From NCBI GenBank assembly GCA_012840015.1, contig DUMF01000029.1, positions 95,409-159,408 of the forward strand: a stretch of 64,000 nucleotides of DNA. The letters are read 5' to 3'. The position numbers and the translations under genes are program-made. How positions within the stretch are numbered: position 1 is the first letter of the stretch; the number at the start of each line of letters is the position of its first letter. Source of the DNA: Bacillota bacterium (GTDB lineage Bacteria; Bacillota; Sulfobacillia; DUMF01). The notes beneath the pieces are model-generated. The model saw nothing but the letters and a program-made list of their open reading frames with translations. It was not told where the DNA came from and did no database searches. Below are positions 17,771 through 26,777 of the stretch, piece after piece.

Positions 17771-18895
17771 ATGAGGTATCTTATTTCTGGAGGGGGCACT
17801 GGTGGGCACATATATCCGGCGCTCGCCGTCTGTGAGGCATTAAACGAAGTTGACGAGAATTCCGAGGTGTTGTATGTCGGGACGCGTAACGGGCTTGAGT
17901 CTCGCATAGTACCTGCGTACGGTATACGCCTAGCTACGATACAGTCGGGTGGGATCGCAGGCAAGTCCCCGATAAAAGCCCTCAAGGGCGCTATGGCGGC
18001 AACGAAAGGATTCGTCGAGAGCACGAAGACCGTGAGATCATTTCGCCCGGACGCGGCTCTGGGGACTGGCGGCTATGTCTCGGGCCCCGTCATGCTGGCG
18101 TGCTGGCTGGCTGGGGTACCTATCGGTATCCAGGAGCAGAACGCGATGCCAGGCATGACCAATCGTATCTTGTCCAGGATAGCAAACCGAGTATTCTTAG
18201 CTTTTCCCGGCTCGAAAAGATGTTTTCCGACCGGTGCCACCCGTAAAGCGGTTGTCCTGGGCAATCCGATCAGGAGGTCGATTGTGACGACTCCCAAGGG
18301 CGCGGGATACTGGGCTTTCGGCATTGAACCAGGATGGAGGACAGTCGTGGTTTTCGGCGGGAGCCGCGGAGCCGAGCCGCTCGTCTTCGGAGCGCTCGAT
18401 GTGGCGAAGGAGTCTCGTCAGAGACGCGTAGTTTTCCTGGTAATAACGGGTAATGCCAGTTTCGAGCGGGCAAGGGCGATTGTGGAAACGAGTGGTATAT
18501 CCTACGATCAAGGTGGAAACGTTATACTGAGACCATACGTGGAAGAAATGCATCTCGCCTACAGCGTCGCAGAACTGGTAGTTGCTAGGGCCGGAGGGTT
18601 GACTGTGTCTGAGCTGGCGGCACGTGGGATACCAAGTGTACTCGTCCCTTCTCCGTATGTTGCAGGACGACACCAAGAGCACAACGCGGCGGTGCTGGCA
18701 GAGAGCGGAGGGGCAGTTGTGGTGCACGAAGGCAAGCAATTCGTAGTCCAACTGAAACGGGTGCTTGACGATCTGCTCGGTGACGCGGAGAAGCTCAAGC
18801 AAATGGGAGAACGTGCTAAGCGCGTGGGAAAGCCTGATGCCGCCCGGGATATAGCTTGCCAGCTCTACGAAATGGCACGACGCTCTCATCGTTGA
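17771..18895 (+). CDS. murG: UDP-GlcNAc:lipid I N-acetylglucosaminyltransferase
   Basis: 374 residues of the GT-B fold. The N-terminal loop SGGGTGGHIYPALA, the GTGGYVSGP segment and IQEQNAMPG are seen, and in the C-terminal half FGGSRGA and ARAGGLTVSELAA. It converts lipid I to lipid II at the inner membrane face. ATG 17771 follows GTGGAGTGA, which also contains the ftsW stop. A GTG at 17762 is in frame but poorly placed. Confidence 0.96.
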   Translation: MRYLISGGGTGGHIYPALAVCEALNEVDENSEVLYVGTRNGLESRIVPAYGIRLATIQSGGIAGKSPIKALKGAMAATKGFVESTKTVRSFRPDAALGTGGYVSGPVMLACWLAGVPIGIQEQNAMPGMTNRILSRIANRVFLAFPGSKRCFPTGATRKAVVLGNPIRRSIVTTPKGAGYWAFGIEPGWRTVVVFGGSRGAEPLVFGALDVAKESRQRRVVFLVITGNASFERARAIVETSGISYDQGGNVILRPYVEEMHLAYSVAELVVARAGGLTVSELAARGIPSVLVPSPYVAGRHQEHNAAVLAESGGAVVVHEGKQFVVQLKRVLDDLLGDAEKLKQMGERAKRVGKPDAARDIACQLYEMARRSHR

Positions 18896-18933
18896 AGCAT
18901 ATCATGTAGTACCTGATTAGAGGTGGACTCATA

Positions 18934-20292
18934 TTGAATCATATCTACTTCATCGCGATCGGCGGCGCGGGTATGAGCGCCATCGCGCGGGTACTTTTAG
19001 CCAAGGGATACAAGGTATCTGGGTCTGACGTCAAGGAAAACGAAGCAACGTCCAGGTTACGTAAGCTCGGTGCGACCATATATTTGGGACATCGGGCCGA
19101 AAACCTTGAACCCACAGTGGACCTGATCGTCATATCGTCCGCCATACACGAGGACAACCCCGAGGTGCAGGAGGGCAGACGTAGGAATCTGCCTATTGTC
19201 CACCGGTCCGACGTTTTAGCCCAACTCCTAAACGGAGCACGCGGAGTCGCTGTAGCCGGGGCGCACGGCAAGACTACTACCACGTCCATGATAGGTCTAG
19301 CATTTGAAGCAGCCGGCCTGCGGCCCACGATTCTCGTCGGAGGGGAAGTGCTGGATTTCGGTGGCAACGCTCTGGTTGGAAACGGGGACTACCTGATTGC
19401 AGAAGCCGACGAAAGCGATGGATCTTTTCTCAAACTGAAAGCGAAGGTGGCAGTCGCCACAAATATCGATAACGATCACCTCGATTACTGGAAAACAACG
19501 GAGGCTTTGCGGCAAGCCTTTCGTGAGTACCTGCAAAATGTGAAGCCGGACGGCTACGCCGTAGTATGCAACGATGATGCCCTCCTCAGAGGGATGGTCC
19601 CCCAACTGCGCGTACCCGTAGTGACTTACGGTCTAACGCCTGGAGCAAAGGTGAGCGCAACGGAGATTCATCTCGATAGGTGGGGCTCGAAGTTTACGCT
19701 CTCCGTAGACGGATTACGTCTGAGACGCGTGAGCTTAAGCGTTCCCGGCCTACATAATGTCCAGAACTCCCTTGCGGCTTTTGCAGTTAGCCTCAGAGAA
19801 AGTTTACCCTTGGATAGGGTGCAGAGCGCCCTCGAAAATTTTAAGGGTGTCGATAGAAGGCTGCAAAAGATCGCCGAGGTAAATGGTATTACAGTTATGG
19901 ATGATTATGCTCATCACCCTACTGAGATCCAAGCCAGTCTGGCTGCGATACGGTTGGCGGGTTTCAACAAGGTGATCGTCATATTTCAGCCTCACAGATA
20001 CTCCCGTACCAGGATACTGGCTGAACAGTTCGGTAAGGCATTCGATCAGGCGGACCTGGTAATCATAGCTCCCATTTACGCGGGACCAGGTGAGAGAGTC
20101 ATTCCAGGCGTCAGCTCTAGGCTGATCGTGGATTCCATTCGAGAGCACGGGGGCCGGGTTTTATTTGCTGAGGACCTGGAGGAGATATGCAAGCTCGCGG
20201 TCGAGAACGCGGGGAAAGGTGACGTCATAGTGACGATGGGGGCCGGGGATGTATGGAAGGCGGGGAAGACCCTACAGGAGATGCTGCAGTAA
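18934..20292 (+). CDS. murC: UDP-MurNAc-L-alanine ligase
   Basis: 452 residues. An N-terminal Rossmann motif IGGAGMSAIARVL is followed by the ATP loop GAHGKTTTTSM, EADESDGSF, and the C-terminal DDYAHHPTEIQ and FQPHRYSRT. It adds the first amino acid to UDP-MurNAc. The start is TTG at 18934 with AGAGGTGG 7 bases upstream. murB, which commonly follows murC in Gram-positive clusters, is absent; murA follows. Confidence 0.96.
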   Translation: MNHIYFIAIGGAGMSAIARVLLAKGYKVSGSDVKENEATSRLRKLGATIYLGHRAENLEPTVDLIVISSAIHEDNPEVQEGRRRNLPIVHRSDVLAQLLNGARGVAVAGAHGKTTTTSMIGLAFEAAGLRPTILVGGEVLDFGGNALVGNGDYLIAEADESDGSFLKLKAKVAVATNIDNDHLDYWKTTEALRQAFREYLQNVKPDGYAVVCNDDALLRGMVPQLRVPVVTYGLTPGAKVSATEIHLDRWGSKFTLSVDGLRLRRVSLSVPGLHNVQNSLAAFAVSLRESLPLDRVQSALENFKGVDRRLQKIAEVNGITVMDDYAHHPTEIQASLAAIRLAGFNKVIVIFQPHRYSRTRILAEQFGKAFDQADLVIIAPIYAGPGERVIPGVSSRLIVDSIREHGGRVLFAEDLEEICKLAVENAGKGDVIVTMGAGDVWKAGKTLQEMLQ

Positions 20293-20305
20293 CCGCTTAC
20301 TGCAG
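20284..20305 (+). other. 22-bp perfect inverted repeat across the murC stop codon
   Basis: CTGCAGTAA (20284-20292) and TTACTGCAG (20297-20305) form a perfect 9-bp stem with loop CCGC, and the murC TAA lies in the first arm. No T-run follows. It may affect termination, mRNA decay or readthrough between murC and murA. Confidence 0.6.
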
Positions 20306-20337
20306 ACTCACGTAAGATGGGTTAGAGGTGCGCTCTC

Positions 20338-21606
20338 ATGGAACGTTATATTATTGCGGGCCCCAGAAAACTCGTGGGAAAAGTGCGAGCCAGCGGGGCG
20401 AAGAACGCCGTTTTGCCCGTCATGGCTGCAACGGTATTGACCAGGCATTGTTGTATCATACATGACGTGCCCTACCTGAAGGACGTATATGTCATGAGCG
20501 ACATCCTTCAAACGCTGGGGTGTGCCGTCGAACTAATGAAGAGCTCTACCGAAGGGAATTCCCTGATCGTAGATCCTATCAGGGTTGTCTCCCATGAGGT
20601 CCCCGAAGAGCTCATGAGGCAAATGCGTTCCTCGATATTCCTGATGGGGCCCCTTCTAGCCAGGCTGGGCCGGGTTAAGGTGTCTTATCCTGGAGGGTGC
20701 GCCATAGGTCCAAGACCCATCGATCTGCATCTAAGAGGGCTCAGAGCGTTGGGGGCTACCATAACCGAAAGGGCCGGATACATTGTTGCAGAAACCGACG
20801 GTCTTCGTGGTTGCGAAATTCATTTAGACTTTCCGAGCGTCGGAGCGACGGAGAACATCATGATGGCGGCCGTGCTGGCAAAAGGTACTACTATCATCCG
20901 CAATGCGGCCAAAGAACCCGAGATAACCGAACTGCAAAACTTCTTGAATGCTATGGGTGCCAAAGTTAAAGGCGCAGGGACAGACTTGATTCGGGTTGAA
21001 GGAGTCGACGAGTTGGGGCCTGCCGAACATACGGTGATCCCCGACAGAATCGAAGTAGGCACTTTCATGGTGGGCGCGGCCTTAACGGGCGGTTGCGTGG
21101 AAATTATTAACTGTATTCCCGAACATGTCCAGGCAGTGACTGCGAAGCTCAGGGAAGCTGGTGCCAAAGTCACCGAAGGGAAGAGTACCATAACGGTTGA
21201 AGCTAATGATAGACCTCTTGCGATTGACATCAAGACCTTACCCTATCCTGGTTTTCCAACGGATATGCAGCCGCAGATCATGGCGCTCATGTGCATAGCC
21301 AATGGGACCAGCGTAATTACCGAAACCATTTTCGAAAGCCGCTTCAAGCATGCCGAGGAGTTCAGGCGAATGGGAGCGAAAATCCGAACGGAAGGGCGGG
21401 TAGCTGTCGTAAAAGGAGTCCCGTCTTTGTCCGGAGCTTCTGTAGAGGTTTCGGATCTTCGAGGCGGTGCGGCGCTTGTACTGGCTGGGATCGCGGCAGA
21501 AGGAGTGAGTGTAATCGAGGACATCCACCATATTGAACGTGGGTACGAAAAGTTTGACGAGAAACTACGGGGCTTGGGCGCAGCGATTGAACGGTCATCT
21601 AGATAG
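20338..21606 (+). CDS. murA: UDP-GlcNAc 1-carboxyvinyltransferase
   Basis: 422 residues with the repeated EPSP-synthase-like fold. The N-terminal GAKNAVLPVMAA has the substrate lysine, and PGGCAIGPRPIDLH holds the catalytic cysteine (Cys121), the fosfomycin target in the family. FPTDMQPQ and the C-terminal DLRGGAALVLAG complete the match. It catalyses the first committed step of peptidoglycan synthesis. ATG 20338 follows AGAGGTG. Confidence 0.96.
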   Translation: MERYIIAGPRKLVGKVRASGAKNAVLPVMAATVLTRHCCIIHDVPYLKDVYVMSDILQTLGCAVELMKSSTEGNSLIVDPIRVVSHEVPEELMRQMRSSIFLMGPLLARLGRVKVSYPGGCAIGPRPIDLHLRGLRALGATITERAGYIVAETDGLRGCEIHLDFPSVGATENIMMAAVLAKGTTIIRNAAKEPEITELQNFLNAMGAKVKGAGTDLIRVEGVDELGPAEHTVIPDRIEVGTFMVGAALTGGCVEIINCIPEHVQAVTAKLREAGAKVTEGKSTITVEANDRPLAIDIKTLPYPGFPTDMQPQIMALMCIANGTSVITETIFESRFKHAEEFRRMGAKIRTEGRVAVVKGVPSLSGASVEVSDLRGGAALVLAGIAAEGVSVIEDIHHIERGYEKFDEKLRGLGAAIERSSR

Positions 21607-21611
21607 GTCTG

Positions 21612-21620
21612 TGCTACAAT
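21612..21620 (+). promoter_or_regulatory. Possible extended -10 promoter before ftsQ
   Basis: TG-C-TACAAT matches an extended -10 element, in a 33-base gap that otherwise lacks features. No good -35 is present at the right distance inside murA. It could add transcription of ftsQ through ftsZ. Confidence 0.35.
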
Positions 21621-21639
21621 GATATGAAAGTCAGCATTC

Positions 21640-22344
21640 ATGGCGGTGACGGGCATGCGCTGGTGGGTGTGGTTGGTGGCCCTTCTTTTGCTGTTAGGAA
21701 GTTGCTTTGCTTTCGTTAGCGATGCTATCTTTACCTGCCGGAATGTGGCCATTGAAGGGAACTCTCTCGTGAGTCGAGAAGAGGTTTTGGCAGCCTCCGG
21801 TCTGAGACCTGGGATGAATCTCCTGACCGTAGTGCCGCCGCTAGTACGCAATAGACTGTTGAGGTTGCCTGCTATCAAAGAGGCCACGGTAGAGCTGAAG
21901 TTGCCCGACACCATACGAATCGCCCTCAAGGAACGCAATAAATTTGCACTATACAACAGCGGGGGCAAATTCTTTTTTCTAGACGAAGTCGGGACAGTAC
22001 TCGGGCAGACTCGAGCAGATGCCTCGTTACCGATCGTATCCTACGTTGGGGAAGAAGTAGTGCGAATAGGAGACCAACCACCTCCGGCTGTCAACGGCCT
22101 TCGGGTGATAAGGGCAACTGCGGAGCTAGCCCCACGGATATCGGAGGTGTCCTGCGATGCCTCTTACGGGATGAGGCTTTTCCTTCGCGAAGGTACTTGC
22201 GTAGAATTAGGACAAGCAGATAGTTCACTTGAAAGCAGGTGCAGAACGGCGGTGGAGGTAATCAATCACCTAAAAGATCTCTCTACGGTCAAGAAGATAG
22301 ACGTCAGATTCTCAAAACCGGTGATCACGGGGGTGATCCCGTGA
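21640..22344 (+). CDS. ftsQ: Cell division protein FtsQ/DivIB
   Basis: 234 residues: a short N-terminus, one membrane helix (about 8-28), a POTRA domain starting FTCRNVAIEGNSLVSREEVL, and the FtsQ/DivIB beta domain ending in KKIDVRF. It works with FtsL and DivIC to control septal synthesis. The start could be ATG 21640 or ATG 21655; neither has a strong ribosome site. Position after murA fits the Bacillota order. Confidence 0.9.
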   Translation: MAVTGMRWWVWLVALLLLLGSCFAFVSDAIFTCRNVAIEGNSLVSREEVLAASGLRPGMNLLTVVPPLVRNRLLRLPAIKEATVELKLPDTIRIALKERNKFALYNSGGKFFFLDEVGTVLGQTRADASLPIVSYVGEEVVRIGDQPPPAVNGLRVIRATAELAPRISEVSCDASYGMRLFLREGTCVELGQADSSLESRCRTAVEVINHLKDLSTVKKIDVRFSKPVITGVIP

Positions 22345-23057
22345 AGGGAATCGGGAACAAGTCAGCTCTGGCTTTTGTATGTTTACTCCTAGGCATCATG
22401 ATTTCTATTCAGTTCAGGGTCCAAAAGGACATAAAGAAATCCAACGCTATGCAGCGTACCGAAGAGCTTGTGGTTAGGCTTCAAGACTCTGAAAAGCAGC
22501 GTGAGGCGCTCGAGAGGGAAGTGAGCGACTTACGCAACAGGATTGCCGAGATGGCCAGCGGGGCAGATACCATAAAAGCCCTATCGGCTGAGCTCGAAAA
22601 CATGCGATTGGCACTGGGGCTTGTGGATCTAAAGGGCCCTGGCGTGACGGTGCTTATGGAGGATTCAAAGAGGGCTGCAAAGCCTGGTGATGACCCGAAC
22701 GCTTTCCTCATACACGATGACGACGTGCTAAGGGTGATAAACGAACTGCGGGCATCCGGAGCAGAAGCCATCTCTGTAAATGGGCAAAGAGTAATGGCTC
22801 GCACCGAGGTGAGGTGCGTGGGCCCTACCATTTCAGTGAACGGAGTCAGATTATCTCCGCCAATCGTGATCCACGCCATTGGAAACGCTGATACAATGGA
22901 AGCTGGCCTAAAAATGAGGGGCGGTGTTATAGACGCAGTGGCCGTTTGGGGGATAGAAGTCAAGGTCAAGAAGGAGACGGAAGTGATTGTCCCTGCATAT
23001 AAGGGGAGCCTGAAGTTCGAATACGCTATGCCCGTCAAGAAAGCTGGTGATCAATGA
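22341..23057 (+). CDS. DUF881 family membrane-anchored protein
   Basis: 238 residues. One membrane helix near residues 8-22 is followed by a coiled coil (about 30-85) and a globular DUF881 domain with GLVDLKGPGVTV, NELRASGAEAISVNGQR and IGNADTMEAGL. DUF881 genes often lie between ftsQ and sbp/ftsA in Bacillota and Actinobacteria, and their role in division is unknown. GTG 22341 overlaps the ftsQ stop. Confidence 0.88.
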   Translation: MKGIGNKSALAFVCLLLGIMISIQFRVQKDIKKSNAMQRTEELVVRLQDSEKQREALEREVSDLRNRIAEMASGADTIKALSAELENMRLALGLVDLKGPGVTVLMEDSKRAAKPGDDPNAFLIHDDDVLRVINELRASGAEAISVNGQRVMARTEVRCVGPTISVNGVRLSPPIVIHAIGNADTMEAGLKMRGGVIDAVAVWGIEVKVKKETEVIVPAYKGSLKFEYAMPVKKAGDQ

Positions 23058-23431
23058 TGTGGGTTGCAGCACTTGCTCTGGCTGCTGGGCTTGTGCTTGG
23101 CTTCAATTTGCCACTCCGCATTCCGATATCATATGCGAGATATCTTTCCATAGCCGTGCTCGCGGCACTTGACTCTGTGTTCGGGGGGCTCAGGGCTTCT
23201 CTCGAAGGGAATTTCGACAGCGCCGTTTTCGTCACCGGATTGATAGCCAATTCGGGTCTGGCAGCTGCTCTTACCTTCATTGGAGATACTCTAGGTGTAG
23301 AGCTGTATTATGCTGCACTCTTCGCTTTTGGCTATAGGGTTTTCCTCAATCTTGGCGTTATACGCAGAGACCTGCTAAGGATCTACTACCAGGGAAGACA
23401 GCCTCGAGAAATGAGCTCCCAATGGAGGTGA
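23054..23431 (+). CDS. sbp: Small basic protein Sbp (DUF1290)
   Basis: 125 residues with about three membrane helices and the family core PISYARYLSIAVLAALDSVFGG, shown here in two overlapping parts at residues 24-45, then FGYRVFLNLGVIRR. In Bacillus it lies in the same position, before ftsA. Its function is unknown. The start overlaps the DUF881 gene by 4 bases. Confidence 0.9.
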   Translation: MMWVAALALAAGLVLGFNLPLRIPISYARYLSIAVLAALDSVFGGLRASLEGNFDSAVFVTGLIANSGLAAALTFIGDTLGVELYYAALFAFGYRVFLNLGVIRRDLLRIYYQGRQPREMSSQWR

Positions 23432-23435
23432 GAAC

Positions 23436-24668
23436 TTGGCCCGGCGGCGATATGTCACGGGTTTAGACTTGGGTAGCAGTAAGGTGTCGGCCGTTGTGGC
23501 GGAGCTGCGAGAAGACGGACTCCCAGTCATAGCTGGGGTGGGGACGAGCACCTCTGCTGGGATGAAGAGGGGCGTGGTGGTCGACATCGAGCGCACTGTT
23601 AAGAGCATCGCAGAAGCAGTGGAGAGGGCGGAGCGGATGTCTGGCGTTCCGGTCAAATCCGCTTACATAAACATATCTGGTGCGCACGTGGGGACGTGCA
23701 ACAACAGAGGGGTGATTGCCGTCTCCAGAGAGGACAAGGAGATCACCCAGGAAGACGTGGATCGGGTGATGGAAGCTGCCAGGGTGATTAATATACCCTC
23801 CGATAGAGAGATCGTGCACGTTTTGCCTCGCCAGTTTGTGGTAGACGGTTATGAGGGCGTACGGGACCCGGTAGGCATGATGGGGGTCCGACTGGAAGTG
23901 GAGGCTCAAATTGTAACCGGTGCGGTGACATCGATTCAGAACGTGCTTCGCAGCGTTTACCGAGCGGGATTGCAGGTGGACGATGTGGTACTGGCGGCAC
24001 TAGCTTCGGGCGAAGCGGTACTCCAACCTGCAGAGAAAGAACTTGGGGTGGTCGTTGTCGATATTGGAGGTGGCACGACCGATCTGGCTATCTTTGAGCA
24101 GGGCAGCCTCTGGTATGCTGGGGTGATTCCAATCGGTGGAGAACACATAACCAACGATCTGGCGGTAGGTTTACGCACGCCTATCAACCAAGCAGAGAGC
24201 GTGAAGGTACGGTACGGGAAGGCTCTCGCTTCTCTGGTCCCCGATGACGCATATATCACTGTGACGGGGGTGGGGGGGTCTTCCAAGAGGGAGGCCTCTC
24301 AGAAGACGGTATGTACCATCATCGAGGCACGTGCTCAGGAGATTGCGGAAATGATCGGCGCCGAAATCCAGAAGTCAGGCTATTCACGGATCATCCCGGG
24401 GGGGCTGGTAGTGACAGGTGGGTGTTCTGAATTGCCAGGGTTCATCGATCTCCTTTCGGAGAGGCTCGATATGCCCGCGAGGAAGGGAACACCCGGCGGC
24501 GTCGCCGGATTAGTGGATGCCGCTTCTTCGCCATCCCTGGCGTGCGCCGTGGGACTGGTGATTTTCGCCAGCAAACAGCTTGGATCGAAGGAGCCCGGAG
24601 GGGAAGTTCTCTCCGAAGATGAATCCTTTATGGGACGGGTAGTTAATTTTTTCAGAAGTCTCTTCTGA
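23436..24668 (+). CDS. ftsA: Cell division protein FtsA
   Basis: 410 residues, actin-like ATPase. The phosphate 1 motif [11 protein letters not shown], the SHS2-type 1C domain around 85-160, phosphate 2 [14 protein letters not shown] and the adenosine motif [11 protein letters not shown] are visible. The C-terminus ends in an amphipathic helix, [13 protein letters not shown], that anchors FtsZ to the membrane. Start TTG 23436 follows GGAGGTGAG. Confidence 0.96.
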   Translation: MARRRYVTGLDLGSSKVSAVVAELREDGLPVIAGVGTSTSAGMKRGVVVDIERTVKSIAEAVERAERMSGVPVKSAYINISGAHVGTCNNRGVIAVSREDKEITQEDVDRVMEAARVINIPSDREIVHVLPRQFVVDGYEGVRDPVGMMGVRLEVEAQIVTGAVTSIQNVLRSVYRAGLQVDDVVLAALASGEAVLQPAEKELGVVVVDIGGGTTDLAIFEQGSLWYAGVIPIGGEHITNDLAVGLRTPINQAESVKVRYGKALASLVPDDAYITVTGVGGSSKREASQKTVCTIIEARAQEIAEMIGAEIQKSGYSRIIPGGLVVTGGCSELPGFIDLLSERLDMPARKGTPGGVAGLVDAASSPSLACAVGLVIFASKQLGSKEPGGEVLSEDESFMGRVVNFFRSLF

Positions 24669-24690
24669 GAGTGGGGGGCGGAGTCCAAAA

Positions 24691-25740
24691 ATGGGGGACA
24701 AAGAGGAAAGATATGCTTCCTTGAGAGTTATCGGAGTTGGTGGTGGGGGATGTAACGCGGTTAACCGGATGATTGCGGCAGGCCTCAAGGGAGTTGATTT
24801 TATCGCCGTAAATACAGACGTGCAGGCTCTTCAGCGTTCGGCTGCCCCCACAAAGGTACAGGTGGGCTCTAACCTTACGAGAGGGTTGGGTGCAGGGGCC
24901 AATCCTGAGATAGGCCAAAAGGCGGCTGAAGAAAGCAAGGAGGAACTAATTAAGTATCTCAAAGGTGCGGATATGGTTTTCATTACCGCAGGGATGGGCG
25001 GGGGTACTGGCACGGGAGGAGATCCCGTGATAGCCGAACTGGCGAAAGAATCGGGAGCGCTGACGGTTGGCGTTGTGACCAAACCTTTCTCTTTTGAAGG
25101 GCGACGCAGAATGAGCGTGGCGGAAAAAGGGATCAGTACCTTACGCGAGAAAGTGGACACGCTCATAGTGATTCCTAATGACAGGCTTTTGCAGGTGGTA
25201 GATAAGAAGACCCCTATCCTAGAGGCGTTCAGAATCGCCGACGATGTGCTACGACAGGGGGTCCAAGGCATTTCGGACCTGATTGCTGTCCCTGGATTGA
25301 TAAACCTGGATTTTGCAGACGTTCGCACGATCATGAAAGACACGGGCTCGGCTCTCATGGGCATCGGGGTGGCTTCTGGAGAGAATCGTTCGGTGGAGGC
25401 TGCCAAAGCAGCCATATCGAGCCCCCTGCTTGAAACCTCTGTCGAGGGTGCCAAAGGTGTGCTGCTGAATATAACGGGCGGCAGCGACCTGGGACTGTTC
25501 GAAGTCAACGAGGCAGCAGAAGTAGTCGCGCAAGCGTGCGATCCGGAGGCGAATATCATTTTCGGTGCTGTAATTGACGAGGAACTTAAAGATGAAGTGC
25601 GTGTCACCGTAATAGCGACTGGCTTTACCGGCCAGCGAGCTCCCAGGATGCTGGAGCAACTTAAAGAGCTGGAGGTAGTTCCCAGAGGCGGAAGTGAACT
25701 GGATATCCCAGCTTTCTTGAGGCGGAGGAGCAGCAACTAG
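24691..25740 (+). CDS. ftsZ: Cell division GTPase FtsZ
   Basis: 349 residues, tubulin-like. [22 protein letters not shown] and the GTP loop GMGGGTGTG (101-109) are intact, and the C-terminal tail ends [10 protein letters not shown], the site that contacts FtsA and other partners. The two residues after the loop are Gly-Asp (110-111) where the family nearly always has Ala-Ala or similar. The linker is short. A strong purine-rich ribosome site is at 24671-24679. Confidence 0.97.
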   Translation: MGDKEERYASLRVIGVGGGGCNAVNRMIAAGLKGVDFIAVNTDVQALQRSAAPTKVQVGSNLTRGLGAGANPEIGQKAAEESKEELIKYLKGADMVFITAGMGGGTGTGGDPVIAELAKESGALTVGVVTKPFSFEGRRRMSVAEKGISTLREKVDTLIVIPNDRLLQVVDKKTPILEAFRIADDVLRQGVQGISDLIAVPGLINLDFADVRTIMKDTGSALMGIGVASGENRSVEAAKAAISSPLLETSVEGAKGVLLNITGGSDLGLFEVNEAAEVVAQACDPEANIIFGAVIDEELKDEVRVTVIATGFTGQRAPRMLEQLKELEVVPRGGSELDIPAFLRRRSSN

Positions 25741-25797
25741 GCTTTCTGCAGTATGTGCCGCGTGCCTTCATATAATGTTGCGAAGGGGGGCGCGCAA

Positions 25798-26034
25798 ATG
25801 GCTAAGCTATCTGACTTGGAAGGAAGAGACGTGATAAGCGTCAACGACGGGAGGCTGCTTGGAAACATTGCCGACGTCGAGATAGACATAACCTCCGGCT
25901 GTATAGAAGCGGTGATAGTGCCAGGACCAGGTAGAGTAATGGGGCTCTTCGGCCAAAAAACTGAATTTCGAATTCCCTGGCAGAACATAAAGAAGATCGG
26001 CCCGGATGTCATTCTGGTAGACATGACTGTGTGA
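25798..26034 (+). CDS. ylmC: PRC-barrel protein YlmC/YmxH family
   Basis: 78 residues making a single PRC barrel: LEGRDVISVNDGRLLGNIADVEID, seen across residues 6-29, then FRIPWQNIKKIGPDVILVD. Function unknown; related proteins are linked to sporulating Bacillota. ATG 25798 follows GAAGGGGGGC. An upstream in-frame ATG at 25753 is unlikely. In Bacillus the spoIIGA-sigE-sigG genes follow ftsZ; here they do not. Confidence 0.85.
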   Translation: MAKLSDLEGRDVISVNDGRLLGNIADVEIDITSGCIEAVIVPGPGRVMGLFGQKTEFRIPWQNIKKIGPDVILVDMTV

Positions 26035-26057
26035 TTTTGTCTGGAGGACGCTAGGAC

Positions 26058-26777
26058 TTGAGTTGTATTGTGAGCGATCGAGGCTACGTGGAAATCTGGT
26101 TTGAGGGATACCCTGGCATTGAGGACATCGTTTCTGCCGGTTTCAGTACGTTGCTCTGCGATTCGTCCACGGATTTCGTAAAGCTGATCGGTCTAGATGA
26201 AGGGACGTTTGTACGGGGTAGACAAGTGCATGGAGACAGAGTTGTCCTGGTGGGAGAGGGCGACAGTGGCTCGACGGTCCCTGCTGCCGATGGACTGGTC
26301 ACTTCTCAAAGACGTCTGGCGCTTACCGCTACTTTCGCAGACTGCGTGCCATTGTTTATGGTAGAACCATCGGCGGGGCTGATCGCTCTCGTCCATGCTG
26401 GTTGGCGAGGCACGGTGAAACGCATAGCGGAGAAAGCCGTACAGGTCATTGTGGATAATGGCGGACTGAGGGAGCGTATTTTAGTCGCGCTGGGGCCGCA
26501 CATATGCAAACGTTGCTACGAGGTGGACGAGATGGTACTCCGTCAGTTTTCATGCAGTTATTCACGAGCTGACGAGTTCTTTGAAGCCTCAAGGCCGGGG
26601 CACTGGTTGCTCGATCTGGATCGCGCTAACCGCCGGTGTTTGGAAGAGGCTGGCGTACTAACTGATCATATTTCCTCGTGTGGTCTCTGCACCTCTTGCA
26701 GCGTGGGGCTGTTGAGCTCGCGACGTCGGGATGGAGAACGCGCGCCCCTTATGAGGGGGGCGATATTTCTTAAGTGA
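26058..26777 (+). CDS. ylmD: Multicopper-oxidase-like domain protein YlmD (YfiH family purine nucleoside enzyme)
   Basis: 239 residues with the family's zinc-binding residues: His in GRQVHGD, Cys in FADCVPLF and His in VHAGWRGTVKR, then GPHICKRCYEV. Members are purine nucleoside phosphorylases/adenosine deaminases in tests, although older names call them laccases. A C-terminal CGLCTSC segment is seen. TTG 26058 follows GGAGG at 26043-26047. Confidence 0.9.
   Translation: MSCIVSDRGYVEIWFEGYPGIEDIVSAGFSTLLCDSSTDFVKLIGLDEGTFVRGRQVHGDRVVLVGEGDSGSTVPAADGLVTSQRRLALTATFADCVPLFMVEPSAGLIALVHAGWRGTVKRIAEKAVQVIVDNGGLRERILVALGPHICKRCYEVDEMVLRQFSCSYSRADEFFEASRPGHWLLDLDRANRRCLEEAGVLTDHISSCGLCTSCSVGLLSSRRRDGERAPLMRGAIFLK

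Noticed and set aside
22239..22340. Upstream start for the DUF881 protein
   Set aside because: It would overlap ftsQ by more than 100 bases; GTG 22341 at the ftsQ stop gives a normal N-terminus with a membrane helix.
24831..25736. 301-codon minus-strand frame opposite ftsZ
   Set aside because: Ser/Pro-rich product typical of antisense to a Gly/Glu-rich gene; ftsZ is certain.
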